A stretch of 64,000 nucleotides of DNA from Phymorhynchus buccinoides (GCA_017654935.2 CM065711.1:26103430-26167429); one strand, 5' to 3'; positions 12,201 to 20,690 are shown, counted from the first letter of the stretch. Program-made: numbers and translations. Notes: generated by a model from the sequence alone, not told the origin.

Positions 12201-15200
12201 AGTGAGCGCGGGGCAGGATAATCGTTCCCAACTGGAAGAAGAAGAAGAAGAAGATGCACTGCTCTTGTAGTGGCCTCACTTTTGACTTCTACCCTAGCTT
12301 GTGCCCTTGGTGCGTTCGGTTCAACAGAATTGGTAGCTTCAATGGAGCTGTGCTTGTACGGATGCAGTGGCGTCCTCGGAGGAGGACCTCACTTACGCTG
12401 ACTCCACTACTAAGCCTATATTGTCGTCAGCGGAGGGGCTTAGTAGACGGTGTCCTGCGTGCATTAAACTCTGAACAGGCTCCTCCGAACTCCACCGAGG
12501 TGACTCAGCAGCCACGCAGTGTCTCCTCTAGCGGTTGTCTCACGTTGGTTGCTCCTTAAGGGCTGCTGGTCTCATGATCCGTGATTGACAATCCAGAGTG
12601 TGGCTGTGAGTAGAGACGTGGAATGGCCGCATGGGAGCAAAGCCACTGGATGACGGGCATGGGACTTAAAATAAATACTAAGACTAAACAATGTCATGTG
12701 TGCTTCTCCCCCTGTGGGGATTCTGGGGGGTCTTTCGTACAAATAGTTCCCCGGCCTTCTGTAAGTTATGTGCTTGTAATTTCCTTTAATCTGTCGCTCT
12801 CATTGACTCTGCCTTTTCCCTTTGCTTACTGTCCAATCTACTATCTTTCTGCCTTACCGGTCCGTTCTCCTGCCTTTTGTTCTAGACATTCTTACAAAGA
12901 TTTTGCTCCAGCCGAAGACGGACATGCCGGGTCTAACTATTTCTCAGTTAAGGCGCATAACGGCAGCATGATGCATCTGCACTCATATGACAGGACACTG
13001 TCTGAACGATCGAAGAAGAAGAAGAAAAAATGTGTGCTAGCCGTTCTGAATACAGCAAAACCTGGTTAAAAGAAAATGGAAGGGAGATCATTTTTTTTTT
13101 CTTATATCCAGGTTTTCTTCGGATATAAGAAAACATTTTGATTTTTTTTTCTTATAACCGAGTTGAATGGGAAAAAAGATAAAAAATAAAAAGAGAAAAA
13201 AATAAAATAAAAGACAAACAGAAACATAAAACGGAGAGAAAATGCTTTTACCTAATTTGGTGCATGACAAAAAGGAAAAAATGCAAAACAAAGGAGGAAA
13301 AATAAAAGAATAGAACAGAAAATTAAAAACAAAAATGAAGGCAGACGTGGTGTGAGTTGCATGATGAGTGAGCAAGATAGCGGAGAGCAGATGAATGATT
13401 GGGTGTGGTGTGAGAGTAACATATTTGTTTTAACCCTTTTGCAGCCAGCCATTTTTCAGCAAATAAAATCCATTAAACTTAACCTGGGTAGAGAAAAAAA
13501 ATCTTCTGCAATAGTGGGGATTGCTTTATGACATGTATAAAGTAAGGCCTATCCTTACCTCCCAAAATTATGAAAACAGGCTCTTTGGATAACAGACCCT
13601 GGTTTGAAGCCTTTTCGTGACATGGGCATGAAATCATTGTGGTGCTAAAATGTGACATTGGCGGTGAAAGGGTTAAATGTAAATTTCTGTTTCTTGTTTT
13701 TAATCAATATTCTAATTTGGATGTATAACTTATTTTACACAGTGGAAGACAATTTTGTATTTGCGTTTGTACAATGCCAATGGACAATAAGGAAACTTGT
13801 GACCTATGACTCATGTTTTACATCATAAAATCAAAATACAGCAAAACTCGGTTATAAGAAAATTGAAGGGAGATGCTTTCTTGCTTATTACTGTATCCGA
13901 GTTTTCTTATATCCGAAACTCGGACGTAAGAAAACATTTTGAATTTTTTTCCTTATAAACAAATTGAATGGGGGAAAAGGGAAAAGAGAAAAGAAAAAGA
14001 AAAGAAAAGAAAGACAGAAAAACAAAACGAAGAGAAAATCCTTTTTCCTAATTTGATGCATGTCTTGCATCATAAAATCAAAATCGTCTACTAAAAAGAA
14101 GGTTTAAAGGTGCCTACAACCTTTCAAGTAACAAGTTGTTTTTTTCTTTTTACTGTTATCAAGTGAAGTTACCTTCACTTTTCTTGTACTGAATTATTAC
14201 CATTTACTGTCCACCGATGCAGCTTTTTATCGATCGTTTGCTTTTGTTTATGTGGATTTTAGTCCACATATTCAGTTATTTGTATTTATCTTCTTAAAGA
14301 AATGGATTGCTTTTTCCTCTCTGCCATTGCTGCTAAAAATAAAAGGATGGACAGTCTCTCTACCACCAACACAAAAGTACAGGCACTCATATTTTTTTTC
14401 TTCTGCTCAACATTTATTTTGCACAGAATACTGAAGGAAAGTATGGAATAAAGGAATAAAAACAACTCAATTAGTCATAAAATCACTGCATGTACTGTTT
14501 AGACTGTCTGTGACGCAACTGGTATGAGGTAAACTTTCCCTTTTTGGAACGACTTCAATTTTCTCGGAACATCCTTTCAGTTCAGGTCCAACTCACTTTT
14601 AAAGACACACTGACCCAACACGACTAAGTCCCTTGTTTTTTTCTGGGTAGCTGTGACCCACATACAAATTCCCCCAACTTCAAATTGAGGCTGCTCTTTA
14701 AAATGTTTCGTTTTCAATTTGGGGGCATTTGTATGGGAGTCAAACCTGGTCAAAACAAGATTTTGTACCAGCTATAAGAGGGAAAACACGTGAAACCCGT
14801 GATTTTGACACGTGATCTGGTGGGTCTTTAAGAAAATGTTGTCAATGGTAATTCGCTTATAAGAAAATAGAACTCGCTTATAAGAAAATGAACTGCAAAC
14901 CAACTCTCTTGTATGACATAATTTTCTTATATCCAAGTTTCCATCGCGGATGGGAGAAGGAATTTGCTTGATTATAACCGAGTTTTCTTATAAGCGAGTT
15001 TCTTATATCTGAGTTTTGATAATAGATAAGAAAGTAGTTTGGCAGGGAAATTGTTTTGCTTCATTATAAGCGAGGTTTTTTTTTATAAATGAGTTTCTTA
15101 TAAGCGGATTCGGCTGTATCTTTATATATTAAGGTAGGCTACTCTAGTCTCACTAGGACTAACACAAAAGTACAGGCATTCATATTTTTTCTTCTGCTCA

Positions 15201-15974
15201 GCATTTATTTTGTTCAGAATGCTGAAGGTAAGCATGACATGTAAGGAACAAAAATAACTCAGTCTTGCAATCAAGTGCCTGTACTAGTCAGAGTGTCTGT
15301 GACGTAGCTGCTCTGACGTAAATTTTCCTCTTTTTTTGTTTGTTTTGTTGGAACGACTGCATTTAAAAAAAAATCCTTTCAGTTCATGCCCTAATTTAAA
15401 AAAAATCGCTTATAAGAAAATCAAACTCGCTTATAAGAAAATGAACTGCAAACCAACTCCCTTGTATGAAATAATTTTCTTATATCCAAGTTTACATCAC
15501 GGATGGGAGAACGAATTTGCTTGACTATAACCGAGTTTTCTTATAAGCGGTTTTCTTATATTCGAGTTTTGATAATACATAAGAAAGAAGGAGTTCGGGC
15601 GGGGAAAATAAATTGCTTGATTATAAGCGAGTTTTCTTATAAGCGGGTCCGGCTGTAGTTGTAACCATTTTCACTTTACTTCAGTTTTGATATGTGTTGT
15701 CACTGATCGGTATTCGCTAATGTTCTTGATGATGATTTTTTTTTTTTTTTCATTTCAGGATGGTACATCCTCAGGACCAGGAACTGTTACTTACGTTCCA
15801 GACGACCTAAAATCACAGAATGTTTATGTTCAATGGGACTGTCGAAAGTCTTCAGTTAACCACTGCATGGGAAAGGACCAACATCTACAGACTGAGGCTG
15901 GACACGGACAGTTAGACAGCACTGTCAGGGTGTTGGTCAGCAGAACCCAGGAAGGACCAACATCTACAGACTGA
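1005..15974 (+). CDS. TRIM-like protein with coiled coil and MIB/HERC2 domain (3' part of gene, 5 exons)
   Basis: Probable E3-ligase-type adaptor gene. Exons are 1005-1201, 2850-3090, 4428-4461, 10824-10927 and 15759-15974. Phases agree at every junction: AG|G, phase 0, G|GA, phase 0. The first two exons encode a charged alpha-helical stretch rich in E, R, K and Q, like the B-box C-terminal coiled coil of TRIM proteins. The last two encode a MIB/HERC2 domain with VGDRVRRGRDWKKG and then a GTV...VYVQWDC core. RING and B-box exons are not visible and would lie before position 1. In known proteins MIB/HERC2 domains bind targets of ubiquitination; a ligase role here is inference. Two of the five exons have seeded tandem arrays. 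The final exon carries a possible one-base frameshift. It could be a member of an expanded mollusc TRIM family or a decaying copy. Confidence 0.72.
1214..1573 (+). repeat. 63-bp in-frame tandem repeat built on a LINE reverse-transcriptase tail motif
   Basis: Just after the exon a donor, a stretch reading FFPRTTGYWNSLPPE appears. It resembles the C-terminal tail of non-LTR reverse transcriptases (FPRT..WNSLPPE). The WNSLPPE segment is then repeated about four times with a 63-bp (21-codon) period, open throughout and ending in Ser/Gly-rich codons. It is probably a LINE 3' scrap expanded in tandem within the intron rather than an exon. Confidence 0.7.
1588..2240. other. Poly-C/poly-G rich intron sequence with short telomere-like run
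   Basis: It contains about three CCCTAA units at 1589-1608 followed by a poly-C run. A poly-G run lies near 1697-1708 and long C-rich tracts at 1887-2056. No coding evidence; open frames here come from homopolymers. Confidence 0.6.
2300..2835 (-). mobile_element. CR1-like LINE fragment, reverse transcriptase C-terminal part
   Basis: The minus strand reads a typical LINE RT tail: RKSMVCPQLEYGNVIWYPY, then IERVQRRATKLV, then a GRRIRDDLIQ motif. It continues toward a WNSLP-like segment (complement near 2395-2420) in another frame. The copy is broken and 5'-truncated and sits directly upstream of exon b. Confidence 0.8.
2850..3090 (+). CDS. TRIM-MIB gene exon b: end of coiled coil and linker
   Basis: The acceptor is GATCACAG and the donor CATCAG|GTAGGA. 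Its first G completes the split Arg codon, followed by 80 codons ending EAHQ at phase 0. It continues the helical region (GELSAHRVTAERL) into a less ordered linker. The GC-rich codon use contrasts with the AT-rich flanks. Confidence 0.75.
3100..3293. repeat. CA, CT, GT and GA microsatellites
   Basis: (CA)n lies at about 3103-3116, (CT)n at 3143-3191, (GT)n at 3239-3252 and (GA)n at 3270-3293. The GA tract resumes at 4112-4128 beyond an inserted element. Confidence 0.9.
3294..4112. mobile_element. MITE-like element (family P) inside a GA microsatellite
   Basis: The ends are inverted repeats: CAGACCTGTTTACC at the left and GGTAAACAGGTCTG at the right. GA repeats flank both sides, so the element split a microsatellite. 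Sub-terminal sequence is rich in ATTCCGG motifs in both orientations. A short relative occurs at 42946-43150. No transposase was seen. Confidence 0.75.
4428..4461 (+). CDS. TRIM-MIB gene exon c: 34-nt microexon
   Basis: It is preceded by a branch-point-like TGCTAAT (4401-4407) and TTTGTTTACAG, and followed by the strong donor GTAAGT. Length 3n+1 converts phase 0 after exon b to the phase needed by exon d: 11 codons (VSNARYRCLLC) plus G, with G|GA making Gly. Its 3' end and donor seed the adjacent array. Confidence 0.65.
4448..5911 (+). repeat. Minisatellite of splice-site cassettes, 35-49 bp units, about 40 copies
   Basis: Each unit holds the last bases of exon c (TGTCTTCTTTGTG or TTCTTTGTG), a consensus donor (GTAAGT or GTGAGT), AACCTGGCCATTC and a pyrimidine tract TTCTCTCT. 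About a quarter of the units, the longer ones, also end in GCAG, making a complete donor-to-acceptor cassette. The array lies in the intron after exon c, in the sense orientation. Long minus-strand open frames across it are artefacts of the repeat. Confidence 0.9.
5912..6767. mobile_element. Non-autonomous DNA transposon, Harbinger-like (TAA-flanked), inserted in the minisatellite
   Basis: The left end GCCCAACCTTAACTGGCC matches the complement of the right end GGCCAGCTAAGGTTGGGC. The array motif GTAAGTAACCTGG is split so that TAA occurs on both sides, suggesting a 3-bp TWA-type duplication as in PIF/Harbinger elements. Sub-terminal TTCGG-rich repeats are present. No transposase is encoded. 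Confidence 0.72.
6786..7566 (-). mobile_element. Full-length tRNA-headed SINE (family C), minus orientation, inserted in the minisatellite
   Basis: The tRNA-like head lies at 7480-7566 on the minus strand, with box B GGTTCGAATCCC. The poly-A tail is read as poly-T at 6784-6797. The array sequence CCATTCTT flanks both ends as a target-site duplication. The same roughly 770-bp element occurs in plus orientation at 55318-56085, and fragments lie at 11413-11530, 12330-12570 and 45515-45605. Confidence 0.82.
7567..7590 (+). repeat. Last piece of the exon c minisatellite beyond the SINE
   Basis: CCATTCTTCTCTCTGCAGTG resumes here, showing that the array was continuous before the two insertions. Confidence 0.8.
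7591..9150. repeat. Minisatellite, about 47-53 bp unit, about 30 copies
   Basis: The units read AATTCCCTGGTACTGACAAC followed by TTCCCACGACGACAATTCTCC. Variants include an ATTTACTTCCCAC form. The first units (7591-7870) are more diverged. It lies in the intron before exon d, and no exon edge is recognised in the unit. Confidence 0.9.
9154..9280. repeat. CT microsatellite followed by GT run
   Basis: An imperfect (CT)n tract runs over about 100 bp, followed by (GT)n. Open frames here are artefacts. Confidence 0.9.
9281..9750. other. Intron sequence, no feature recognised
   Basis: AT-rich sequence with no supported gene, RNA or repeat family. Confidence 0.4.
9780..10655 (-). mobile_element. 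LINE 3' fragment with reverse transcriptase C-terminus and hairpin tail
   Basis: The minus-strand frame 10655-9945 reads 236 residues of an RT C-terminal region: VKYLGVTIDQTLSMHDHI, FISSRLDFCNSILFGL, LQRVQNSAAHLI and FSAPAVWNSLPVDLR. A 3' tail with an AGCGCC...GGCGCT hairpin and A/T-rich repeats follows at 9785-9900. The YLGV..D and WNSLP motifs are typical of CR1/L2-type LINEs. It is 5'-truncated. Confidence 0.85.
10824..10927 (+). CDS. TRIM-MIB gene exon d: first half of MIB/HERC2 domain
   Basis: The acceptor is TTGTTTTCCAG. GA completes the Gly codon from exon c. The exon reads IPRGVIVDGPEFAAVI and then VGDRVRRGRDWKKG, matching the conserved start of MIB/HERC2 domains (G.RV.RG.DW.WG). The donor ATCGAT|GTACGT is chosen because it restores phase 0 for the next exon. 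Confidence 0.72.
10935..11410. other. Intron sequence, possible TATA-like site
   Basis: ATATAAAAGG occurs at about 10999-11008, followed about 80 bp downstream by pyrimidine-rich sequence, but no linked coding sequence was found. The rest is unremarkable. Confidence 0.25.
11413..11530. mobile_element. SINE family C fragment with poly-C tract
   Basis: Its sequence, starting TTCTGGGCCGTACAGTGGCG, matches the 3' part of the 6786-7566 element. A long poly-C run interrupts it. Confidence 0.7.
11690..11990 (-). mobile_element. Family D retroposon-like repeat (variant)
   Basis: It shares blocks with the family D copies in this window, including AGGCAGAGTCAAAGAGAGTG and a GAACTTCCAAAAGGTGGGG-like block. 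It starts with CAGGCCATATGG, as does the copy at 61640-62010. Confidence 0.7.
12050..12260. repeat. Unclassified interspersed sequence ending in (GAA)n
   Basis: It has a SINE-like layout ending in a GAAGAAGAAG tail. No second copy was recognised in this window. Confidence 0.3.
12330..12615 (+). mobile_element. SINE family C fragment
   Basis: It matches the middle and 3' part of family C (GGAGGACCTCACTTACGCTG, ACTCCACCGAGGTGACTCAG). Confidence 0.65.
12705..13030 (+). mobile_element. Family D retroposon-like repeat, near full length
   Basis: It runs from CCCTGTGGGGATTCTGGGGG through TCTTTCTGCCTTACCGGTCC and GGCGCATAACGGCAGCATGA to a (GAA)n tail. Copies occur at 20440-20690, 21365-21995, 24965-25315, 32855-33178, 37715-38015, 38440-38700, 46007-46340, 53545-54000 and 61640-62010. 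One copy has a target-site duplication (see 46007). Confidence 0.8.
13058..13170. mobile_element. Family G MITE-like fragment
   Basis: TACAGCAAAACCTGGTTA and the following CTTATATCCAGG/GGATATAAGAAAA palindromic motifs match the G copies at 13838-13960, 14850-15118 and 15400-15658. Confidence 0.6.
13432..13676 (-). mobile_element. Family E piggyBac-like MITE
   Basis: The right end GGCGGTGAAAGGGTTAA and the left end TTAACCCTTTTGCAGCCAGC are inverted repeats. Family E elements are about 240 bp, begin with CCCTTTCACCGCCA and sit at TTAA sites. This copy is diverged. Confidence 0.75.
13838..14090. mobile_element. Family G MITE-like copy
   Basis: It starts TACAGCAAAACTCGGTTATA and contains repeated TTCTTATATCCGA/TCGGA.GTAAGAAAA arms. 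It is purine/pyrimidine rich inside and truncated at the right. Confidence 0.6.
14370..15658. repeat. Tandem segmental duplication carrying family G elements
   Basis: The 14370-15118 segment and the 15163-15658 segment are paralogous. Both begin AACACAAAAGTACAGGCA, pass through a CTTTCAGTTCA block and end in the CTTATAAGCG...GGCTGTA edge of family G. The first copy is longer because of the insertion at 14603-14832. Confidence 0.75.
14603..14832. mobile_element. Family H short inverted-repeat element with an empty paralogous site
   Basis: The left end TTAAAGACACACTGACCCA and the right end TGGTGGGTCTTTAA form an imperfect inverted repeat. The paralogous segment at about 15395 lacks it. The right part (ACCAGCTATAAGAGGGAAAA...GGGTCTTTAA) recurs at 39737-39800 inside an SDHA exon 10 copy. 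Confidence 0.7.
15759..15974 (+). CDS. TRIM-MIB gene exon e: second half of MIB/HERC2 domain, as read to its stop
   Basis: The acceptor is CATTTCAG at phase 0. It encodes DGTSSGPGTVTYVPDD, then VYVQWDC and NHCMG, matching the GTV...V.WD core of the domain. As read, the frame runs through the repeat sequence to TGA at 15972-15974. The first repeat unit has GGGAAAGG where the later units have GGAAGG. With one A fewer, the frame would end YRLRLDTDS at TAG 15913-15915, closer to the usual YDL-type end. The true C-terminus is uncertain. Confidence 0.65.
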   Translation, partial: DGTSSGPGTVTYVPDDLKSQNVYVQWDCRKSSVNHCMGKDQHLQTEAGHGQLDSTVRVLVSRTQEGPTSTD

Positions 15975-17062
15975 GGCTGGACACGGACAGTTAGACAGCA
16001 CTGTCAGGGTGTTGGTCAGCAGAACCTGGGAAGGACCAACATCTACAGACTGAGGCTGGACACGGACAGTTAGACAGCACCATCAGGGTGTTGGTCAGCA
16101 GAACCTGGGAAGGACCAACATCTACAGACTGAGGCTGGACACGGACAGTTAGACAGCACCATCAGGGTGTTGGTCAGCAGAACCTGGGAAGGACCAACAT
16201 CTACAGACTGAGGCTGGACACGGACAGTTAGACAGCACTGTCAGGGTGTTGGTCAGCAGAACCTGGGAAGGACCAACATCTACAGACTGAGGCTGGACAC
16301 GGACAGTTAGACAGCACTGTCAGGGTGTTGGTCAGCAGAACCTGGGAAGGACCAACATCTACAGACTGAGGCTGGACACGGACAGTTAGACAGCACCATC
16401 AGGGTGTTGGTCAGCAGAACCTGGGAAGGACCAACATCTACAGACTGAGGCTGGACACGGACAGTTAGACAGCTCTATCAGGGTGTTGGTCAGCAGAACC
16501 TGGGAAGGACCAACATCTACAGACTGAGGCTGGACACGGACAGTTAGACAGCACTGTCAGGGTGTTGGTCAGCAGAACCTGGGAAGGACCAACACCTACA
16601 GACTGAGGCTGGACACGGACAGTTAGACAGCACTGTCAGGATGTTGGTCAGCAGAACCCAGGAAGGAACAACACCTACAGACTGAGGCTGGACACGGACA
16701 GTTAGACAGCACTGTCAGGATGTTGGTCAGCAGAACCCAGGAAGGAACAACACCTACAGACTGAGGCTGGACACGGACAGTTAGACAGCACTGTCAGGGT
16801 GTTGGTCAGCAGAACCTAGGAAGGACCAACACCTACAGACTGAGGCTGGACACGGACAGTTAGACAGCTCTATCAGGGTGTTGGTCAGCAGAACCCAGGA
16901 AGGACCAACACCTACAGACTGAGGCTGGACACGGACAGTTAGATAGCACTGTCAGGGTGTTGGTCAGCAGAACCTGGGAAGGAACAACACGGACTGAGGC
17001 TGGACACGGACAGTTAGACAGCACTGTCAGGGTGTTGGTCAGCAGAACCTTGGAAGGAAAGG
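15871..17062 (+). repeat. 79-bp minisatellite seeded by the terminal exon edge, about 15 copies
   Basis: The unit begins GGAAGGACCAACATCTACAG, the coding end of exon e, and runs to GGTGTTGGTCAGCAGAACC. A 79-bp period cannot keep one reading frame. The downstream copies (16650-17060) carry AGGAACAACACC variants. Units are more than 90% alike by eye. Confidence 0.9.
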
Positions 17063-17239
17063 GAGCAGAGTGGACAAGACGTTTGCCTGCCAATTTCAAT
17101 GCGTGAGTGACCCGGGTTCGAATCCCGGCCTCGCCCTTTCTTTCTAGTTTGACAGGAAAGTCGAACTGAACGTTGATTCCTTCGGATGGGGGACTTAAAG
17201 CTTAGTCTGACCCGTGCGCTTTAAGCACATAAAAATCCC
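17063..17239 (+). mobile_element. tRNA-headed SINE (family A), 5' part
   Basis: The tRNA-like head includes box B GGGTTCGAATCCC at 17113-17125. It continues to CCCGTGCGCTTTAAGCAC and ATAAAAATCCC, where it is interrupted. The remainder resumes at 18290. Other copies: 34862-35115 and 41698-42100 (minus). Confidence 0.82.
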
Positions 17240-18289
17240 TTTCCTTTGTCATAACCTTTGTAATTCTATTTTCAAAATGTTCTTGTTGATCATAGTCCCC
17301 CCCCCCCCCCACTTTTTATGTTCCCTTTATGTTCTATTTTTGTCTGTCACCATAGGTGATCGGACTTTGCGATGGGCTGGTTTGTATTTTTTTTTTCTTT
17401 TTCTTTTTTCTGTCTGTCCCAAGGATATCTCCCGAACCGCTTGACCGAATCGCGTCAACTTTTGTGTGCTGGTGTGTCACCATGAGAAGAAGGCATCCGC
17501 GCAAACCATTTTTTGCTGTCGTGACCTTGACCTTGGCGTACAACCTTGAAAACCGAAAACCTTTAAGGAGCCTTAACTCCCACCATTGGTGTTAGAGTCT
17601 TCAAATTTGGCATGTAGGTACTTTGGCTTATGCCCGTTCTGATGGTGGCATACTGATCAAGGTCAAGGTCACGGTCCGGGAGATCGGTAGGCCTTGAAAG
17701 TGGTAGGGGTCTACAAATTGGGTTTTAAGCCATATTTTCCACATTTGTACTTGACAGAAGCGCTTCAGATTGTGTGTAGTACATACTGTATACCCTAGAG
17801 AAGAACACATCCGAGCATAAATTATCACCATGCTGATCTTGACCTTGAAGTGTGACCTTGAAAACTGAAATTTCCTTCTTTGCGCTATATATTTCTTCTT
17901 CAAGCTGTATCTCGTGAACTAGAAGACAGAATCCCTTCCAATTTTGTGTCAGGATGTGACTACGGGGTGTCGCAAGTGCGTGGCATTGCTGGTGACGGAC
18001 ATGTCTGCCGCTTGGCGACGCCCTTGTTTGTTTTGTTTTTATTTCCTTTGTTCTTATATTATAGATAAGACCCTTGTGAAGCTGGTTTTATGATAAACTA
18101 GTGGATTCTTTAGAGGAGATTTATTTTCAATTGCTGCTAATGTATATGCTGATTTGCTTATTTGATAATGATGGCTATTCAGTATGATTGAGTTAATCAT
18201 TGTGTTATTTAGTTCTTTAAAAGAATATTGTCTTGTTGTAACATGCATTATGGAAGAAGAGAACCTTTTGCAAGGGGCAAAAAAAATAA
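17240..18289 (+). mobile_element. About 1,050-bp retroposon inserted in the family A SINE
   Basis: It is flanked by an 11-bp target-site duplication ATAAAAATCCC (17229-17239 and 18290-18300) and ends in an A-rich tail. Inside are a poly-C run, a T-rich run and TGACCTTGACCTT motifs. No open frame of note, so the family is unidentified. Confidence 0.7.
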
Positions 18290-18528
18290 ATAAAAATCCC
18301 ACGGCAGTTAAAAGTCAATAAGAGCAAGGAGAAATCCTGCTGCCTGGTATGGCCAAATTGATAACTAGGTTTCCCAAGCCTCCTCCCCCCCCCCCCCCTC
18401 TTCACCCTGTTCAACCCCACCCCCACCCCCACCTTGAGAAAAAAGGGTAGGCGCTGTGCTTGCAACGACGTCCTCTCTCCGGGGAAGAGCAGTCCGAATT
18501 TCAAAGACATAAGTCTCTGTGACTAGAG
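18290..18528 (+). mobile_element. SINE family A, 3' part
   Basis: It resumes after the insertion with CGGCAGTTAAAAG, GAAATCCTGCTGCCTGGTAT and GGTAGGCGCTGTGCTTGC, ending CAAAGACATAAGTCTCTGTG. This tail domain is shared in part with SINE family B. Confidence 0.78.
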
Positions 18529-18529
18529 T

Positions 18530-18999
18530 ATCGTCGGTGAAATTAAAAAACCTTGTATCTCAATTTTGGTAGTTTTGAGAAAATAAAAAAAAATAAAAAT
18601 AAAAATAATAGTACATTTATATAGTGCTTTACCTCAGATGAGCCCAAAGCGCCCAAAAGAACTGTTTTAAAAATTAACCGCGTTGACCACGATTGATTGA
18701 CTATGATGAATATGTTCAAGACATTGCGAGTTTAGTCCTGCATTTTGTTAAAATTACTTACAATTTTATTTTTTAGTCTTGAAAAGAACGAAGATACGAG
18801 TCTTTTGTCCTTAAAAGATCTGAATTTGGGACTTACGAGTTTTTATTTTATTTTCACAACCTCATTTACCCCAGATAGAAAGTCGTTAGAGATACAAGCT
18901 TTTGGTAGAAGGTGGTGGGAAAAATTAGAGAGCTGACTATATATCTAACTCAAAACCCCCAAAAATCGAGATATGAGGTTTTTGAACTTCACTGACGAT
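18530..18999. mobile_element. Family M inverted-repeat element
   Basis: The left end TCGTCGGTGAAATTAAAAAA and the right end TTTTTGAACTTCACTGACGA are inverted repeats about 35 bp long, flanked by TA. It contains the (AAT)n TTTATATAGTGCTTTACC LINE-tail-like stretch at 18608-18660. Other copies: 45619-46356 and 48252-48716. Confidence 0.72.
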
Positions 19000-19007
19000 A
19001 CACCAAA

Positions 19008-19184
19008 TACTGTGGAAGCTCCCTTATAAGACCTCCCATTATAAGACTCCCTCCCACATAAGACCTACTTCTCTGAGACATTGCCCTTCTTTGTAAGTAT
19101 TATTACCTCCCTCATAAGACCCCTCCCGTATAAGACCTCATTTTGGATGATTTTCGAAGGTCTTATAAGGGAGGATCCACTGTA
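19008..19184. mobile_element. Family F MITE (TA-flanked, Tc1/mariner or pogo type ends)
   Basis: TACTGTGGAAGCTCCCTTAT at the left pairs with CTTATAAGGGAGGATCCACT and GTA at the right. Copies: 35128-35291, 48280-48459, and fragments at 36074-36125 and 63912-63945. Confidence 0.72.
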
Positions 19185-19199
19185 CCAAAAATGCCAAAC

Positions 19200-20040
19200 A
19201 GTAAAATATGGGGAAAAAACCTCCACACTTCTGTTGACTGATCGATATTCCACTGAATGAAAAACATGGAGCCCGAAGAAATATTCAGAGTGTACTGATA
19301 TTCCTATTCATATTTCCCATCAGCTCTTCAATATAATAATCATAACAATATTTTTCTTATAAAGACCAACATGTGATTTCATGTGAATCATGCCAAGTTG
19401 AAGCATTATGACTCGTATGACTTACTTGCTTAATTTCCTTCTTTTTTATTTTCTTTTTTGACCAGAAAACTAAAAATAGGAATTGATTTACGCATTGGAC
19501 TGTAGATGGGAAGTATTTTTTAAAACTTTTGATCTTGTTTGTTTTTTTGCTCCTTCTGTTGCCTACTTTTTGCTCCTTTTGCTATATTTGATGTTTGCTG
19601 TTTAATTGTTTGTCTGTGTTGATAAAGGCGCGTTCGCCGAAATATCCAGTAGTTTTGTTTTGTCTCGTGAATAAAATAACGTCACTTTACACTTGTCGTG
19701 TAGTTGTTTGTTTGTTGTATATTTTTTGGACCAGAGTTTTCTTGGGCTATTTTGTTGCACATGGTGACAGCCTCAGTTAAAATTTGTTGGAAGAAATACA
19801 GAAAACATATGCCAGAGTCTCAGTGATGTACCGAGGATTGAAAAGTGATAGGACAAACTGTCCTGAAACAAGAGAAATCAATAGGACAATGTCCTGGCTC
19901 TTGCAGAAATCAATAAGACAAAGCGTGCCAGTGTTAAAAACTTAATCAGACATTTGTCCTGACAGGGGGAGAACGCAATAGGACATTTTTAGTTTTAATA
20001 GGTCAATGGCCTATGACCGGGGCCTCGGGACATCACTGCC
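19200..20040. other. AT-rich sequence, no gene recognised
   Basis: Repeated ATAGGACAA...TTGTCCT motifs occur at 19846-19995, suggesting a decayed inverted-repeat element. Nothing else is supported. Confidence 0.35.
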
Positions 20041-20074
20041 GGAGAGCATCAAATGTTAATGAACTGCCTTAGAA

Positions 20075-20160
20075 ATAATAATAATAATGACCATTTTTTA
20101 TAGCGCTTATTCTCCTTACTCCGTTCTAAGCGCTTCACAAAGAAGTTAAAAATGTGAGCA
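20075..20160. mobile_element. LINE 3' tail with AGCGCTT hairpin
   Basis: (ATA)n is followed by TTTATAGCGCTTATTCTCC and CTAAGCGCTTCACA, the hairpin tail also seen at 9830, 18608, 51903, 60505, 61405 and 63150. Confidence 0.6.
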
Positions 20161-20219
20161 AAAATTAAAAAAAGAATGCACGTATCATAAGGAACAACAT
20201 GAAACGAAATCACGATAAC

Positions 20220-20360
20220 TACATTTACGTCACCCCCCCCCCCCTTCACACTCCCACTATAATCCAAACCATTATGCAAAACGCGTTTTCCACGCAAAAG
20301 GCATTTTCTCACACTACGCCCTCCCCCGCATTCACCCCCCCCCCCCCCCCCCTTCGTAGA
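20220..20360. repeat. Poly-C tracts
   Basis: C-runs lie at about 20232-20244 and 20335-20352 in a C-rich context. Confidence 0.8.
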
Positions 20361-20439
20361 CCTCAAGCTGACCTACTTTTTTCATAGATCTCCCAACATG
20401 CACGCATGCACATGACTGTCAAACCCCCGTGAGGATACC

Positions 20440-20690
20440 CGGGGGATCTTTGACTCTTGCCTTTTCCCTTTGCTAATTGTCATCTACTATATTTCTGCCT
20501 TACTGGTCCAGTAAGGCACTAGTCCAAATAGGTCTAGCTAGGTCCAGCATGTCCGTCTTCGGCTGGAGAAAATCTTTGTAAGAATGTTTAGAGAAAGGGC
20601 AGTTGAATGGACCAGCAAGGCAGAATGACAGTAAGCATGGGACTTCCAGAAGGTGAGGGAACTATTTATACAGAAAAAAGCAAGAGGGGC
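20440..20690. mobile_element. Family D, rearranged copy
   Basis: Plus-oriented TTTGACTCTTGCCTTTTCCC is joined to minus-oriented AGCATGTCCGTCTTCGGCTG and ACTTCCAGAAGGTGAGGGAA. Confidence 0.65.

Noticed and set aside
17110..17128. tRNA gene (also the box B matches at 30338, 44238, 55368 and on the minus strand at 7520, 37655, 42045)
   Set aside because: Only tRNA-like heads with box B; cloverleafs are degenerate and each is fused to the same SINE body at several places.
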